Assembly: GCA_002448975.1 (NCBI GenBank)
Contig: DKBO01000045.1
Location: 1-18,472, forward strand
Direction: 5' to 3'
DNA: 18,472 nt
From: Nitrospiraceae bacterium UBA6898
GTDB lineage: Bacteria > Nitrospirota > Thermodesulfovibrionia > Thermodesulfovibrionales > UBA6898
Shown here piece by piece: positions 1-6,295 of the stretch (the first letter of the stretch is position 1; each line of letters begins with the position of its first letter). The notes below the pieces were generated by a model. It had not been told where the DNA came from, did no database searches, and was given only the letters and a program-made list of their open reading frames with translations. The position numbers and the translations under genes were made by a program.

Positions 1-990
1 CACCTTCAGCAATACCTCTTTGTCTGCCGCATTGATCCGTACCGGGTAGACTTCCGGATGGGCCTCAGCCCAGAGTTCCTTCGGGTCCTTGTTGAGTCTC
101 AGGTTCCCGTCGCTGTCGAGGGGTATCTCACGGCTGTCGAATCCGTATTTTCTGAGCAGAAAATCAACCTGGTACAGGCGGTGTTCACGCATGAAACGGC
201 CTTCGGGGCTGCTGAGAAAGCTTTGTTCACCGGGGATATCCGGGCTTCCCAGCCCCTTTTGATATGCCGAAAAATAGACCCGATGGAACCTGAGGCTTTG
301 GTAAAGGCCGGACACGGACTGTATGATCTCCGCATCTTTCTCATGAGCGGCTCCGACGATGAACTGAGTCGTGCACTTCACGCGGCTATGCCGCATGCCC
401 CTGCCGGTGAGTTTAGACATGAGCTTCAGCGGCCGGAGGATATCACGGTCATAGTCCTTTTTCCGGGAGAGAAGTTCGAAGTGGCTTTTGCCCGGCGTTT
501 CTATGTTTAGGGAAACAGCGCTCGCCAGCGATATGGCCTCCTCGATGGCAGCATCAGATGCCCCGGGGATCACCTTCAGGTGAATGTAGCCCCGGAACTC
601 ATGCCGGTATCTGAGCAGGCGCGCAACAGCGTTGATCTTTTCCATGGTGCGGTCCGGGGTACTGATGACCGCTGAACTGAGGAAGAGGCCAAAGACCTTC
701 TTTCTTCTGAGATATTCCATAAAGACCCTGGCCACTTCGTCAGGCGAGAGCGTGCAGCGCGGTACGTTTGTCCCTGAGCGGAGCGGACAGTATTTGCAGT
801 CATTGGCGCAGGCATTGGAAAGGAGTGTCTTGAAAAGGACCGAATGCCCTCCCTGCGGGAGCGCTACCGGATAGAGCCATCTGCCGTCCGTTCCCCTTCT
901 GCGATGTTCATCCCTGCCGGTGCCGCATGCGCAGGCAAGGTCATACTGCGAGTCTTCGGACAGGACATGCAGTTTTTCGATCGTCTCCAT
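1..990 (-). CDS. Putative DNA modification/repair radical SAM protein (UDG-linked family), 3' end cut by window edge
   Basis: Open reading frame read by hand from ATG at 990 to the window edge, 330 codons without a stop. It has a radical SAM cluster motif CANDCKYC (C61, C65, C68; CxxxCxxC) preceded by LLSNA. At the edge the reading is HPEVYPVRINAADKEVLLKV, which resembles the start of the C-terminal helix-hairpin-helix-like part of the radical SAM family known to sit beside a uracil-DNA glycosylase-like gene (rSAM_link_UDG). Members are about 410-420 residues, so roughly 80 residues are missing, and the UDG partner would lie beyond the left edge. A GAAAGG Shine-Dalgarno lies about 5 bases before the ATG and supports this start. 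The biochemical reaction of the family is not established; a role in DNA repair or modification is inferred from its partner. Confidence 0.88.
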   Translation of the reverse strand, partial: METIEKLHVLSEDSQYDLACACGTGRDEHRRRGTDGRWLYPVALPQGGHSVLFKTLLSNACANDCKYCPLRSGTNVPRCTLSPDEVARVFMEYLRRKKVFGLFLSSAVISTPDRTMEKINAVARLLRYRHEFRGYIHLKVIPGASDAAIEEAISLASAVSLNIETPGKSHFELLSRKKDYDRDILRPLKLMSKLTGRGMRHSRVKCTTQFIVGAAHEKDAEIIQSVSGLYQSLRFHRVYFSAYQKGLGSPDIPGEQSFLSSPEGRFMREHRLYQVDFLLRKYGFDSREIPLDSDGNLRLNKDPKELWAEAHPEVYPVRINAADKEVLLKV

Positions 991-1282
991 AAGCCTTTCA
1001 GCATTATATCACAGCCAGGGGCTGGAATCGGGCTGCAGGTGGGGCAGAGACGAAGGGCTGCAGTCATAGGGTATCTCCCGGGTTTTTCCTGTCTGGGATA
1101 GACGCATTGCGTGGTGAACTGAAAAAATTCGCCTCCTTCTGTCCGTGATGTTCTTTCAAACTGCATGATGTACAATAGTCCACACAGACGCAGGGCGGCA
1201 GGACGGTTTAGCAATGCCCGATAGGCCGGTCCGGCATGCAGCCCGCAGGGAGCGATAAACAAAGGGCACAGAGTGGAAAATA
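991..1282. other. Divergent intergenic region
   Basis: This gap separates the minus-strand radical SAM gene from the plus-strand zinc-ribbon gene. It must hold both promoters. Candidate -10 boxes are TATAAT on the minus strand (1008-1003) and TACAAT on the plus strand (1171-1176), but neither has a convincing -35 at the right distance. ORFs running through it on the minus strand have no recognisable protein features. I see no RNA gene or terminator. Confidence 0.4.
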
Positions 1283-1693
1283 ATGACAGACAATATCACT
1301 ACCGGCGGAGACATTGCCGCTTACTGTACAAAATGCAGGCTGATCCTCGAGCATGTGGTTGTGGCAATGGTGGGCGGGACTGTCGCAAAGGTGAAATGCA
1401 AGACCTGCGGCGGTATCCACAGGCTCAGGGACAGCAGTGCCGCAAGGACAGGAAGAACGAAGAAGAAAGATCCTTCTTCCCAGTCCCTGGTTCCGGCTGA
1501 GGCACTCTGGGAGGCTGCGCTCAGGTCGGCACACGGCCCGGAGCAGCCCTACGACATGACATGTTCTTACCGCGCAGGTGATGTGATCATCCACAGTGTT
1601 TTCGGCAGGGGTATTCTGCAGAAGGTTTTCCCCGGGAAATGCTCGGTCCTTTTCAGGGACAAGGAGAGGCTGCTCGCAACCGCGAACAGATAG
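1283..1693 (+). CDS. Small zinc-ribbon protein with a C-terminal PcrA/UvrD-tail-like domain
   Basis: This is a 136-residue protein of unknown function. The N-terminal half has two CxxC pairs, CTKC (15-18) and CKTC (39-42), consistent with one zinc ribbon. A lysine/serine-rich linker (about 50-70) follows. The C-terminal part (about 96-130) has the pattern YRAGDVIIHSVFGRG then a short strand pair, which resembles the small SH3/Tudor-like module at the C-terminus of PcrA/UvrD helicases and in CarD-like RNA polymerase-binding proteins. Such modules bind proteins or nucleic acids, so a transcription- or repair-associated adaptor is possible, but this is inference. The Shine-Dalgarno is weak (GAGTGG about 8 bases before the ATG). 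It lies 113 bases upstream of the lexA-like gene, which has its own promoter. Confidence 0.75.
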   Translation: MTDNITTGGDIAAYCTKCRLILEHVVVAMVGGTVAKVKCKTCGGIHRLRDSSAARTGRTKKKDPSSQSLVPAEALWEAALRSAHGPEQPYDMTCSYRAGDVIIHSVFGRGILQKVFPGKCSVLFRDKERLLATANR

Positions 1694-1770
1694 CCGGCAT
1701 ACCTCCCGGAAGCGGCAATGTCGGTTTTGACGTAATATCCGGTGGTTGCGGCAGTTCCAACCCCGATCCC

Positions 1771-1800
1771 TTGACAGCGAACGAACGTTCGCTATATAAT
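1771..1800 (+). promoter_or_regulatory. Strong sigma70-type promoter of the lexA-like gene
   Basis: TTGACA (1771-1776) and TATAAT (1795-1800) are both perfect consensus hexamers, separated by 18 bases. The expected transcription start, about 7 bases after the -10 box, falls at or next to the ATG at 1807, so the transcript should be leaderless or nearly so. Confidence 0.85.
1776..1793. promoter_or_regulatory. SOS box (LexA operator), Gram-positive type
   Basis: This is an inverted repeat AGCGAAC-N4-GTTCGCT, with 7-base arms. Its core, CGAACGAACGTTCG (1778-1791), fits the Bacillus-type LexA site GAAC-N4-GTTC. It fills the spacer between the -35 and -10 boxes, where repressor binding would block RNA polymerase. 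This is direct evidence for autoregulation of the gene that follows. Confidence 0.85.
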
Positions 1801-1806
1801 CTGATC

Positions 1807-2400
1807 ATGAAGCGGACCGCAGCGGAAGAGAGGCTCAGGGGCAGGATAAAGAATATCTCCGCCTTCTATCACCGGAAGGGCCGTATGCCCAGCTTTTCGG
1901 AGATCGGCGAGATATTCGGACTGAGTTCCAAAAGTTCGGTCCATAAGGTCGTCGGCAGGCTTGAGGGGATGGGTGCGGTCAGCAGGGACAGCAAGGGCAG
2001 GCTCATACCTGGTTCCATAAAATCACCGGTCAAGGTCCTCGGGACGGTCGAGGCCGGCTTCCCGAGCCCTGCTGAAGAGGAGCTTGCCGATACCCTGTCC
2101 CTTGACGACCTCCTTATCCAGAACAGGGAGGCCACCTTCCTGCTAAAGGTCTCGGGAGATTCCATGTCAGGTGCGGGCATCCTCCCCGGAGACATGGTCA
2201 TTGTCGACAAGGGCCAGACCCCGAAAAGCGGCGATATCGTCATCGCAGAGGTCGACGGCGCATGGACCATGAAGTACCTGAGGAAGCGCGGTGAGAACAT
2301 CACCCTCATGCCTGCCAATCCCGATTATAAACCCATACGGCCGAAGAGCGAACTCAAGATAGCCGGTGTTGTAACGGCAGTGGTGAGGAAATATAAATGA
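1807..2400 (+). CDS. lexA: LexA-family repressor (S24 self-cleaving)
   Basis: From ATG 1807 the protein has 197 residues, close to typical LexA (about 200). Residues about 10-68 form a winged helix: MPSFSEIGEIFGLS followed by SKSSVHKVVGRLEGMGAV. Residues 75-197 form the S24 peptidase/UmuD-like domain, with an Ala83-Gly84 cleavage site (VEAGFPSP), nucleophile Ser119 (SGDSM) and general base Lys156 (TMKYL). All catalytic parts are therefore present, and RecA-stimulated self-cleavage is expected. The reading frame is open further upstream to 1639, but that start would lie before the promoter, so 1807 is chosen; it is the first ATG after the -10 box. The operator in its promoter implies autoregulation. 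The genome may have another LexA; whether this is the main one cannot be told from here. Confidence 0.9.
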   Translation: MKRTAAEERLRGRIKNISAFYHRKGRMPSFSEIGEIFGLSSKSSVHKVVGRLEGMGAVSRDSKGRLIPGSIKSPVKVLGTVEAGFPSPAEEELADTLSLDDLLIQNREATFLLKVSGDSMSGAGILPGDMVIVDKGQTPKSGDIVIAEVDGAWTMKYLRKRGENITLMPANPDYKPIRPKSELKIAGVVTAVVRKYK

Positions 2401-2438
2401 CGGTTTTTACAGGATTTTCTGCTAAAATGAGATAGATT

Positions 2439-2657
2439 ATGATAAAGGATGCCGAAGCACTTCAGAGGCTTGAAGACTCGCTGATCAGGGGAAGGAAATT
2501 GTCGCATCCGCAGGCATTAAGACTTCTCGAAGCGATGTGGCAGGAAGGGGTTGCGCTTGGCGTCTTGCCTCCTAAAAACCCGCTTGAAGGAATAGAAGTC
2601 GACCTCCGGATAGCGCGGATCGTGAACTCATGTTCGAAGAAATCCTCGCAAGAGTAG
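2439..2657 (+). CDS. Small conserved protein paired with nucleotidyltransferase
   Basis: This 72-residue soluble, helical protein starts 38 bases after the lexA-like stop, and its last 28 bases overlap the start of the nucleotidyltransferase gene. The segment LGVLPPKNPLEGIEVDLRIARIVNS resembles the C-terminus of short proteins I recall as being encoded directly before AbiEii-like nucleotidyltransferases, but I cannot name a domain. The overlap suggests translational coupling. A toxin-antitoxin-like or regulator-enzyme pair is a reasonable inference, with this as the small partner. No clear Shine-Dalgarno is visible, so the exact start is uncertain. Confidence 0.72.
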   Translation: MIKDAEALQRLEDSLIRGRKLSHPQALRLLEAMWQEGVALGVLPPKNPLEGIEVDLRIARIVNSCSKKSSQE

Positions 2658-3181
2658 CTGCCGGGCTTGATCGCCATCGTATCCCGTACATGATCATTGG
2701 GGGGCAGGCCGTGCTGCTTTACGGTGAACCCCGTCTGACGAGAGATATCGACATCACTCTCGGAGTAAACATCGATCGGACAACCGAACTCCTTGCTGTT
2801 GTGAAAGAGCTTTCTTTGAAGCCCCTTCCTGAAGATGGTGAAGCCTTTGTGATGCAGACGATGGTGCTGCCTGCCATTGACGAAACAACCGGAATAAGAG
2901 TTGACTTCATTTTTTCATTCCTGCCCTATGAAAAAGAGGCGATAGGGAGAGCGAGAAAGGTGATGATGCTGAATCAGGACATCTGTTTTGCGTCGCCGGA
3001 GGATGTCATAATTCATAAAATCTTTGCAGGAAGGCCACGGGACATGGAAGATGTGAGGACTATTCTCGTGAAGAATCCCGGCGTCGATATCTCCTATATA
3101 CGGAGTTGGTTGAAGGAATTCGACGCTGCATCGGCTGAAAAGAAGTTCGTGCAGACCTTCGATGAGATAGTGAAGGCTTGA
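2630..3181 (+). CDS. AbiEii-like nucleotidyltransferase (DUF6036-type)
   Basis: This 183-residue protein carries the nucleotidyltransferase fold signature: IGGQAVLLYGEPRLTRDIDIT at about 23-43, with GG (24-25) and metal-binding Asp39 and Asp41, and a third acidic residue at Asp92 in IRVDFIFS. The segment SPEDVIIHKIFAGRPRDMEDV matches the C-terminal part of AbiEii/AbiGii-toxin-type and related nucleotidyltransferases. Enzymes of this broad group transfer nucleotides to tRNA, proteins or small molecules; some are toxins of abortive-infection or toxin-antitoxin systems. The actual substrate here is unknown. The gene overlaps the 72-residue gene by 28 bases, and its stop is 4 bases before the next ATG, so it is tightly embedded in the operon. 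Confidence 0.85.
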   Translation: MFEEILARVAAGLDRHRIPYMIIGGQAVLLYGEPRLTRDIDITLGVNIDRTTELLAVVKELSLKPLPEDGEAFVMQTMVLPAIDETTGIRVDFIFSFLPYEKEAIGRARKVMMLNQDICFASPEDVIIHKIFAGRPRDMEDVRTILVKNPGVDISYIRSWLKEFDAASAEKKFVQTFDEIVKA

Positions 3182-3185
3182 ACCC

Positions 3186-3953
3186 ATGAGCACGCAAACA
3201 TCAATAGAATGGACCGAGCAGACCTGGAATCCCGCAGTCGGGTGCACTAAGATTTCACCGGGGTGCGCACACTGCTATGCCGAAGTAATGGCGCGCCGAC
3301 TAAAAGCGATGAGGGTTCCGGGATACGAAAATGGTTTTCAGCTTACTCTTTTGCCGCATAGGCTGGAAGAGCCGCTGAACAGAACCAAGCCGACTGTTTA
3401 TTTTGTCAATTCCATGAGCGACATGTTTCATAAGGATATCCCTGACGATTACATCCGACAAGTCTTCGATGTAATTCAGCGAGCACCACAGCATACCTTC
3501 CAGGTGCTTACCAAATGGGCCGAACGTATGGCAGAGTTTTTTAAACACTATCAGCCGCCGCGCAATGCCTGGGTGGGAGTGACTGTTGAAGACAAAAAGC
3601 ATGGTCTACCACGTCTCGATTGGCTCTGTCGAGTTTCGGCTGCTGTTCGTTTCGTTTCTGTCGAACCCCTGCTTGAGGATTTAGGCAGGATAAATTTGGC
3701 CGGAATTCATTGGGTCATCGTCGGCGGCGAATCTGGCCCTAAGGCGAGACCGATGAGAGAGGAGTGGGCATTGAAAGTAAAGCAGCAGAGCGAGGCACAG
3801 AATGTCGCCTTCTTTTTCAAACAGTGGGGTGGCTGGGGCGCTGACGGCAAGAAACGGGCTAAAAAGCACAACGGCCGCTTGCTTGAGGGCAGGACGTGGG
3901 ATGCCGTGCCTGCCGGATATTCATATTGTTCGCTGGCACTTGAGAATGTGTAG
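3186..3953 (+). CDS. DUF5131 / phage Gp37-Gp68 family three-cysteine protein
   Basis: This 255-residue protein begins with the family hallmark SIEWTEQTWNPAVGC and then TKISPGCAHCYAE, giving Cys20, Cys27 and Cys30 (C-x6-C-x2-C), a likely radical-SAM-like Fe-S site. Further hallmarks are VNSMSDMFH, FQVLTK, WVGVTVE, SVEPLL and IVGGESG, then an FFKQWGGW tail. The length matches the family. Members occur in phages, plasmids and genomic islands, and are often beside a three-Cys-motif partner protein (TcmP), which is absent here. The reaction is unknown. The Shine-Dalgarno GAAGG lies about 8 bases before the ATG, inside the end of the nucleotidyltransferase gene. Its position between a nucleotidyltransferase and a DNA polymerase suggests either insertion as cargo or shared SOS control. 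Confidence 0.92.
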   Translation: MSTQTSIEWTEQTWNPAVGCTKISPGCAHCYAEVMARRLKAMRVPGYENGFQLTLLPHRLEEPLNRTKPTVYFVNSMSDMFHKDIPDDYIRQVFDVIQRAPQHTFQVLTKWAERMAEFFKHYQPPRNAWVGVTVEDKKHGLPRLDWLCRVSAAVRFVSVEPLLEDLGRINLAGIHWVIVGGESGPKARPMREEWALKVKQQSEAQNVAFFFKQWGGWGADGKKRAKKHNGRLLEGRTWDAVPAGYSYCSLALENV

Positions 3954-4010
3954 GAATCAACTTACGACAATTTCTTAGGTCTTCATAAGGCCCAAAAAAG
4001 CATTATCATC

Positions 4011-5324
4011 ATGACTACCCAACCCCTCACCATCCGTTCCTGGCCGCAGGCCATACTGCATGTCGATGCAGATGCCTTCTTTGCCTCCTGCGAGCAGGCC
4101 ATACATCCTGAGCTCAGGGGCAGGCCGGTGATAACCGGGAAAGAGCGGGGCATCGTGGCAGCTGCAAGCTATGAAGCAAAGGCAAAGGGCGTCCAGAGAG
4201 GCACAAGGCTTTCTGATGTCAAAAAGGTCTGCCCTGATGCGGTCATCCTTCCATCAGATTACGAGACCTACAGCCTCTTCTCGATGCGGATGTTCGGGAT
4301 TCTCCGCCGTTTTTCCCCAGATGTTGAGGAATACTCCATTGATGAGGCGTTTGTGGACCTTACCGGCCTCAGGAGGAGTTTTCACGGGCCGTACGGCATG
4401 ATAGCCGAGAAGATACAGTGCACGATAGAACGAGAGCTCGGCTTCACCGTCTCGATCGGCGTGAGCCTCTCGAAGGTTCTCGCAAAGATCGGATCCAAGC
4501 ATACCAAGCCCCGCGGGCTTACTCTCATACCGGGCAGGGAGATACACCGCTATCTTGAAGACCTTCCCGTGGAAAAGGTCTGGGGTATCGGGCCGAACAC
4601 TGCGGCCTTCCTGAACAAGCACGGGGTACGAACAGCCCTTCAGTTTTCCCGGAAGGACGAGACGTTCATCAAAAGACAGCTGTCAAAGCCCTACCAGGAG
4701 ATATGGCATGAGCTCAACGGCAGGAGTGTGTATCCGGTTGTCACCGAGGCAAAGGACAGCTATCAGTCCATAAGCAAGACCAAGACCTTCACACCCCCCT
4801 CTGCGGACGCCGGCTTCATCTTTGCCCAGCTGTCAAAAAACCTTGAGAACGCCTGTATCAAGGCGAGGAGATATCAGCTTGCTGCAACCCGGCTCATCGT
4901 ATTTCTGAGGACGCAGGACTTCAGGGATTCCGGCATAGAGGTGAAGCTGAGCCTCCCGAGCGCCTACCCGGTATATCTCATGGGGCCGCTGCGCGAAGCA
5001 TGTGAGCAGGTCTACCGGGTGGACAGGCTGTACCGGCAGACGGGCGTGGTGCTTGCCGGGCTCGTACCTGATGACGGGACACAGTATACGCTTTTCGATG
5101 ATACGACAAAAATTGAGAAGATGGCCAGGATCTATGCGGCGGTGGACAGCCTTTCGGGAAAGTACGGCAAGCATACGGTACAGCTTGGATCGAGCCTTCC
5201 GACGAAGCTGCAGGCGCAGCATGAGGGCGACAGGGGGGATGTGCCGTTACGGAAGACGGAAATGTTCAGGGGAGAGAACAAACGACAGCGGCTCGGGCTG
5301 CCCCTGATGCATATCAAGGTGTGA
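4011..5324 (+). CDS. dinB: Y-family translesion DNA polymerase (DinB/Pol IV-like)
   Basis: This 437-residue enzyme copies damaged templates. The palm motifs are present: ILHVDADAFFASCEQ with catalytic Asp19, and EYSIDEAFVDLTG with Asp111 and Glu112. SIGVSLSKVLAKIGSKHTKP and VWGIGPNTA (helix-hairpin-helix thumb) follow, then the little-finger domain (about 250-350). QYTLFDD at 358-364 is a good beta-clamp-binding motif, and about 75 more residues follow, ending GLPLMHIKV. It is longer than E. coli DinB (351) and near UmuC (422), but the motifs fit the DinB branch better. It begins 57 bases after the DUF5131 gene and lacks a clear Shine-Dalgarno. A repressor/polymerase pair flanking the run recalls umuDC-type and lexA-dinB mutagenesis operons, so induction through the upstream SOS box is likely. 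Confidence 0.93.
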   Translation: MTTQPLTIRSWPQAILHVDADAFFASCEQAIHPELRGRPVITGKERGIVAAASYEAKAKGVQRGTRLSDVKKVCPDAVILPSDYETYSLFSMRMFGILRRFSPDVEEYSIDEAFVDLTGLRRSFHGPYGMIAEKIQCTIERELGFTVSIGVSLSKVLAKIGSKHTKPRGLTLIPGREIHRYLEDLPVEKVWGIGPNTAAFLNKHGVRTALQFSRKDETFIKRQLSKPYQEIWHELNGRSVYPVVTEAKDSYQSISKTKTFTPPSADAGFIFAQLSKNLENACIKARRYQLAATRLIVFLRTQDFRDSGIEVKLSLPSAYPVYLMGPLREACEQVYRVDRLYRQTGVVLAGLVPDDGTQYTLFDDTTKIEKMARIYAAVDSLSGKYGKHTVQLGSSLPTKLQAQHEGDRGDVPLRKTEMFRGENKRQRLGLPLMHIKV

Positions 5325-5327
5325 GCG

Positions 5328-5375
5328 GCGAAGCGTAAACGGGTAAACGCGAAAAAGCGTGGAAGCGATAAGAAA
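5328..5375 (+). repeat. Degenerate octamer tandem repeat at the dinB stop
   Basis: Six consecutive 8-base units follow the stop: GCGAAGCG, TAAACGGG, TAAACGCG, AAAAAGCG, TGGAAGCG, ATAAGAAA. It starts 3 bases after the stop codon of the polymerase gene. The third and fourth units are identical to part of the array after the PfpI-family gene (6205-6219). Confidence 0.7.
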
Positions 5376-5385
5376 TGACGAGAAC

Positions 5386-5528
5386 CTATCTCAAAAATGC
5401 ATTTTTGTTAAAAGGCTGTCATACCCGCGAAGGCGGGTATCTAGAAGTCTTTGAAAAGAATGGATTCTCGTTTTCACGAGAATGACGAAAAGAGAGCCGG
5501 TAGATGAGGAAACGATATTTTGAGATAG
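5386..5528. repeat. MITE-like nested inverted-repeat element
   Basis: The ends are an 11-base perfect inverted repeat, CTATCTCAAAA (5386-5396) and TTTTGAGATAG (5518-5528). Inside is a second pair of similar palindromic units facing each other: GTCATACCCGCGAAGG.. (5418-5443) and its imperfect reverse complement TGGATTCTCG..GAATGACG (5461-5487). The inner unit matches the widespread GTCATTCCCGCGAAAGCGGGAATCCA type of bacterial repeat. A 16-base palindrome CAAAAATGCATTTTTG (5392-5407) overlaps the left end. No coding capacity and no clear target-site duplication were seen. A small non-autonomous element mobilised in trans is likely. Confidence 0.65.
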
Positions 5529-5602
5529 CTTCTAATGGCAAAGGGCATTGACAAAAGAACTCTGAGACGCTGGTTGAGCGCAGGATCATTCGGCAACTGA
5601 TA

Positions 5603-5631
5603 TTGACAATGGGCCCCCGGGGTGCTATAGG
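5603..5631 (+). promoter_or_regulatory. Promoter of the PfpI-family gene
   Basis: TTGACA (5603-5608), 17 bases, then TATAGG (5626-5631). The -35 is perfect and the -10 matches 4 of 6. The expected start is about 5638. The rest of the 5325-5685 gap holds the octamer array and the MITE-like element described separately. Confidence 0.65.
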
Positions 5632-5633
5632 TG

Positions 5634-5662
5634 GGATAAGGCCATGTGAAATTATCTTATCC
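5634..5662 (+). promoter_or_regulatory. Inverted repeat at the start of the PfpI-gene leader
   Basis: Arms GGATAAG (5634-5640) and CTTATCC (5656-5662) are separated by 15 bases, positioned at or just after the predicted transcription start. This could be a regulator-binding site or a 5' mRNA hairpin. The strong ribosome binding site GGGAGG (5675-5680) lies outside it. Confidence 0.4.
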
Positions 5663-5685
5663 TGTCGGTGTAAAGGGAGGTTGCT

Positions 5686-6198
5686 ATGAGGGCATTGATC
5701 ATCAGTGCGGACAATTTCGAGGATTCGGAACTCCTCGTGCCATACTACCGGCTGAAGGAAGAGGGAATCGAAGTGGATGTTGCCTCGATGAACCCAGGCA
5801 GTATTAAAGGTAAGCACGGGTATGAGGTGAAGGTCACGAAGGCGCTGAAGGAGGTAAATGCCGGGGACTATAATATCCTCATCCTTCCCGGGGGCAGGGC
5901 GCCGGAGGAAGTGCGAAAAGAGAAGACAGCGCTCGATCTGGCCCGCTCTTTTTTTGAAAAGAACAGGCCCGTTGCCGCGATCTGCCACGGCGGGCAGACC
6001 CTGATTAGCGCCGGCCTGGTAAAAGGCCGCAGGGTGACCTGCTACAAGTCCGTTGTTCCGGAGATGAAAGAGGCCGGGGCCCGCTATGAGGACGCCGAGG
6101 TCGTGGTGGATAATAACCTCATAACTTCACGCCAACCCTCTGATCTGCCCGCCTTTATGCGGGAGATAATGAAAAAACTTAAAAGCAAAAAGACGTGA
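5686..6198 (+). CDS. PfpI/DJ-1 family protein (type 1 glutamine amidotransferase-like)
   Basis: This 170-residue cytosolic protein fits the PfpI/YhbO branch of the DJ-1 superfamily. It has the nucleophile elbow AAICHGGQ with Cys100-His101 and the conserved Glu12 (NFEDSE); these three residues are at the same numbers as in Pyrococcus PfpI. Other family marks are ILILPGGRAPE and a C-terminal NLITSRQPSDLPAFMREI. Members have been described as stress-protective proteases, glyoxalase III-like enzymes or protein deglycases; the true substrate is not decided by sequence. It has its own promoter and a strong GGGAGG ribosome binding site 6 bases before the ATG, so it is a monocistronic gene, convergent with the M90 peptidase gene. 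Confidence 0.93.
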   Translation: MRALIISADNFEDSELLVPYYRLKEEGIEVDVASMNPGSIKGKHGYEVKVTKALKEVNAGDYNILILPGGRAPEEVRKEKTALDLARSFFEKNRPVAAICHGGQTLISAGLVKGRRVTCYKSVVPEMKEAGARYEDAEVVVDNNLITSRQPSDLPAFMREIMKKLKSKKT

Positions 6199-6243
6199 AT
6201 GCGTGAACGCGAAAAAGCGCAGAAATGTACGTGCGATAATAAA
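6196..6243 (+). repeat. Degenerate octamer tandem repeat starting with the PfpI-gene stop codon
   Basis: The first unit begins with the TGA stop: TGAATGCG, TGAACGCG, AAAAAGCG, CAGAAATG, TACGTGCG, ATAATAAA. The period is exactly 8 with no slippage. The array lies between two convergent genes. No classical terminator hairpin with a U-tract was found there. Confidence 0.7.
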
Positions 6244-6295
6244 GCGAAGGCGAAACGCGCTGTTTTCTCATTGCGACATCAGGCAGACCCATACG

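Noticed and set aside
58..510. Plus-strand 150-residue open frame
   Set aside because: It lies antisense to the radical SAM gene, which has a clear CxxxCxxC motif and family ending; the plus-strand translation shows no domain.
1003..1008. Perfect TATAAT on the minus strand before the radical SAM gene
   Set aside because: It has no -35 match at 16-18 bases, and the start would fall on the Shine-Dalgarno sequence, so it is probably chance or incomplete.
1639..1806. N-terminal extension of the lexA-like frame
   Set aside because: It would start upstream of the promoter and SOS box and inside the previous gene; its translation is low-complexity and not LexA-like.
2406..2428. TTTACA...TAAAAT as an internal promoter before the 72-residue gene
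   Set aside because: The spacing is only 11 bases, too short for sigma70; it was not used to split the operon.
5418..5487. Possible CRISPR repeats
   Set aside because: There are only two palindromic units, in inverted rather than direct orientation, and no spacer series; it is a repeat element.
5419..5988. Minus-strand 189-residue frame
   Set aside because: It runs through the MITE-like element and antisense to the PfpI-family gene, with no protein features.
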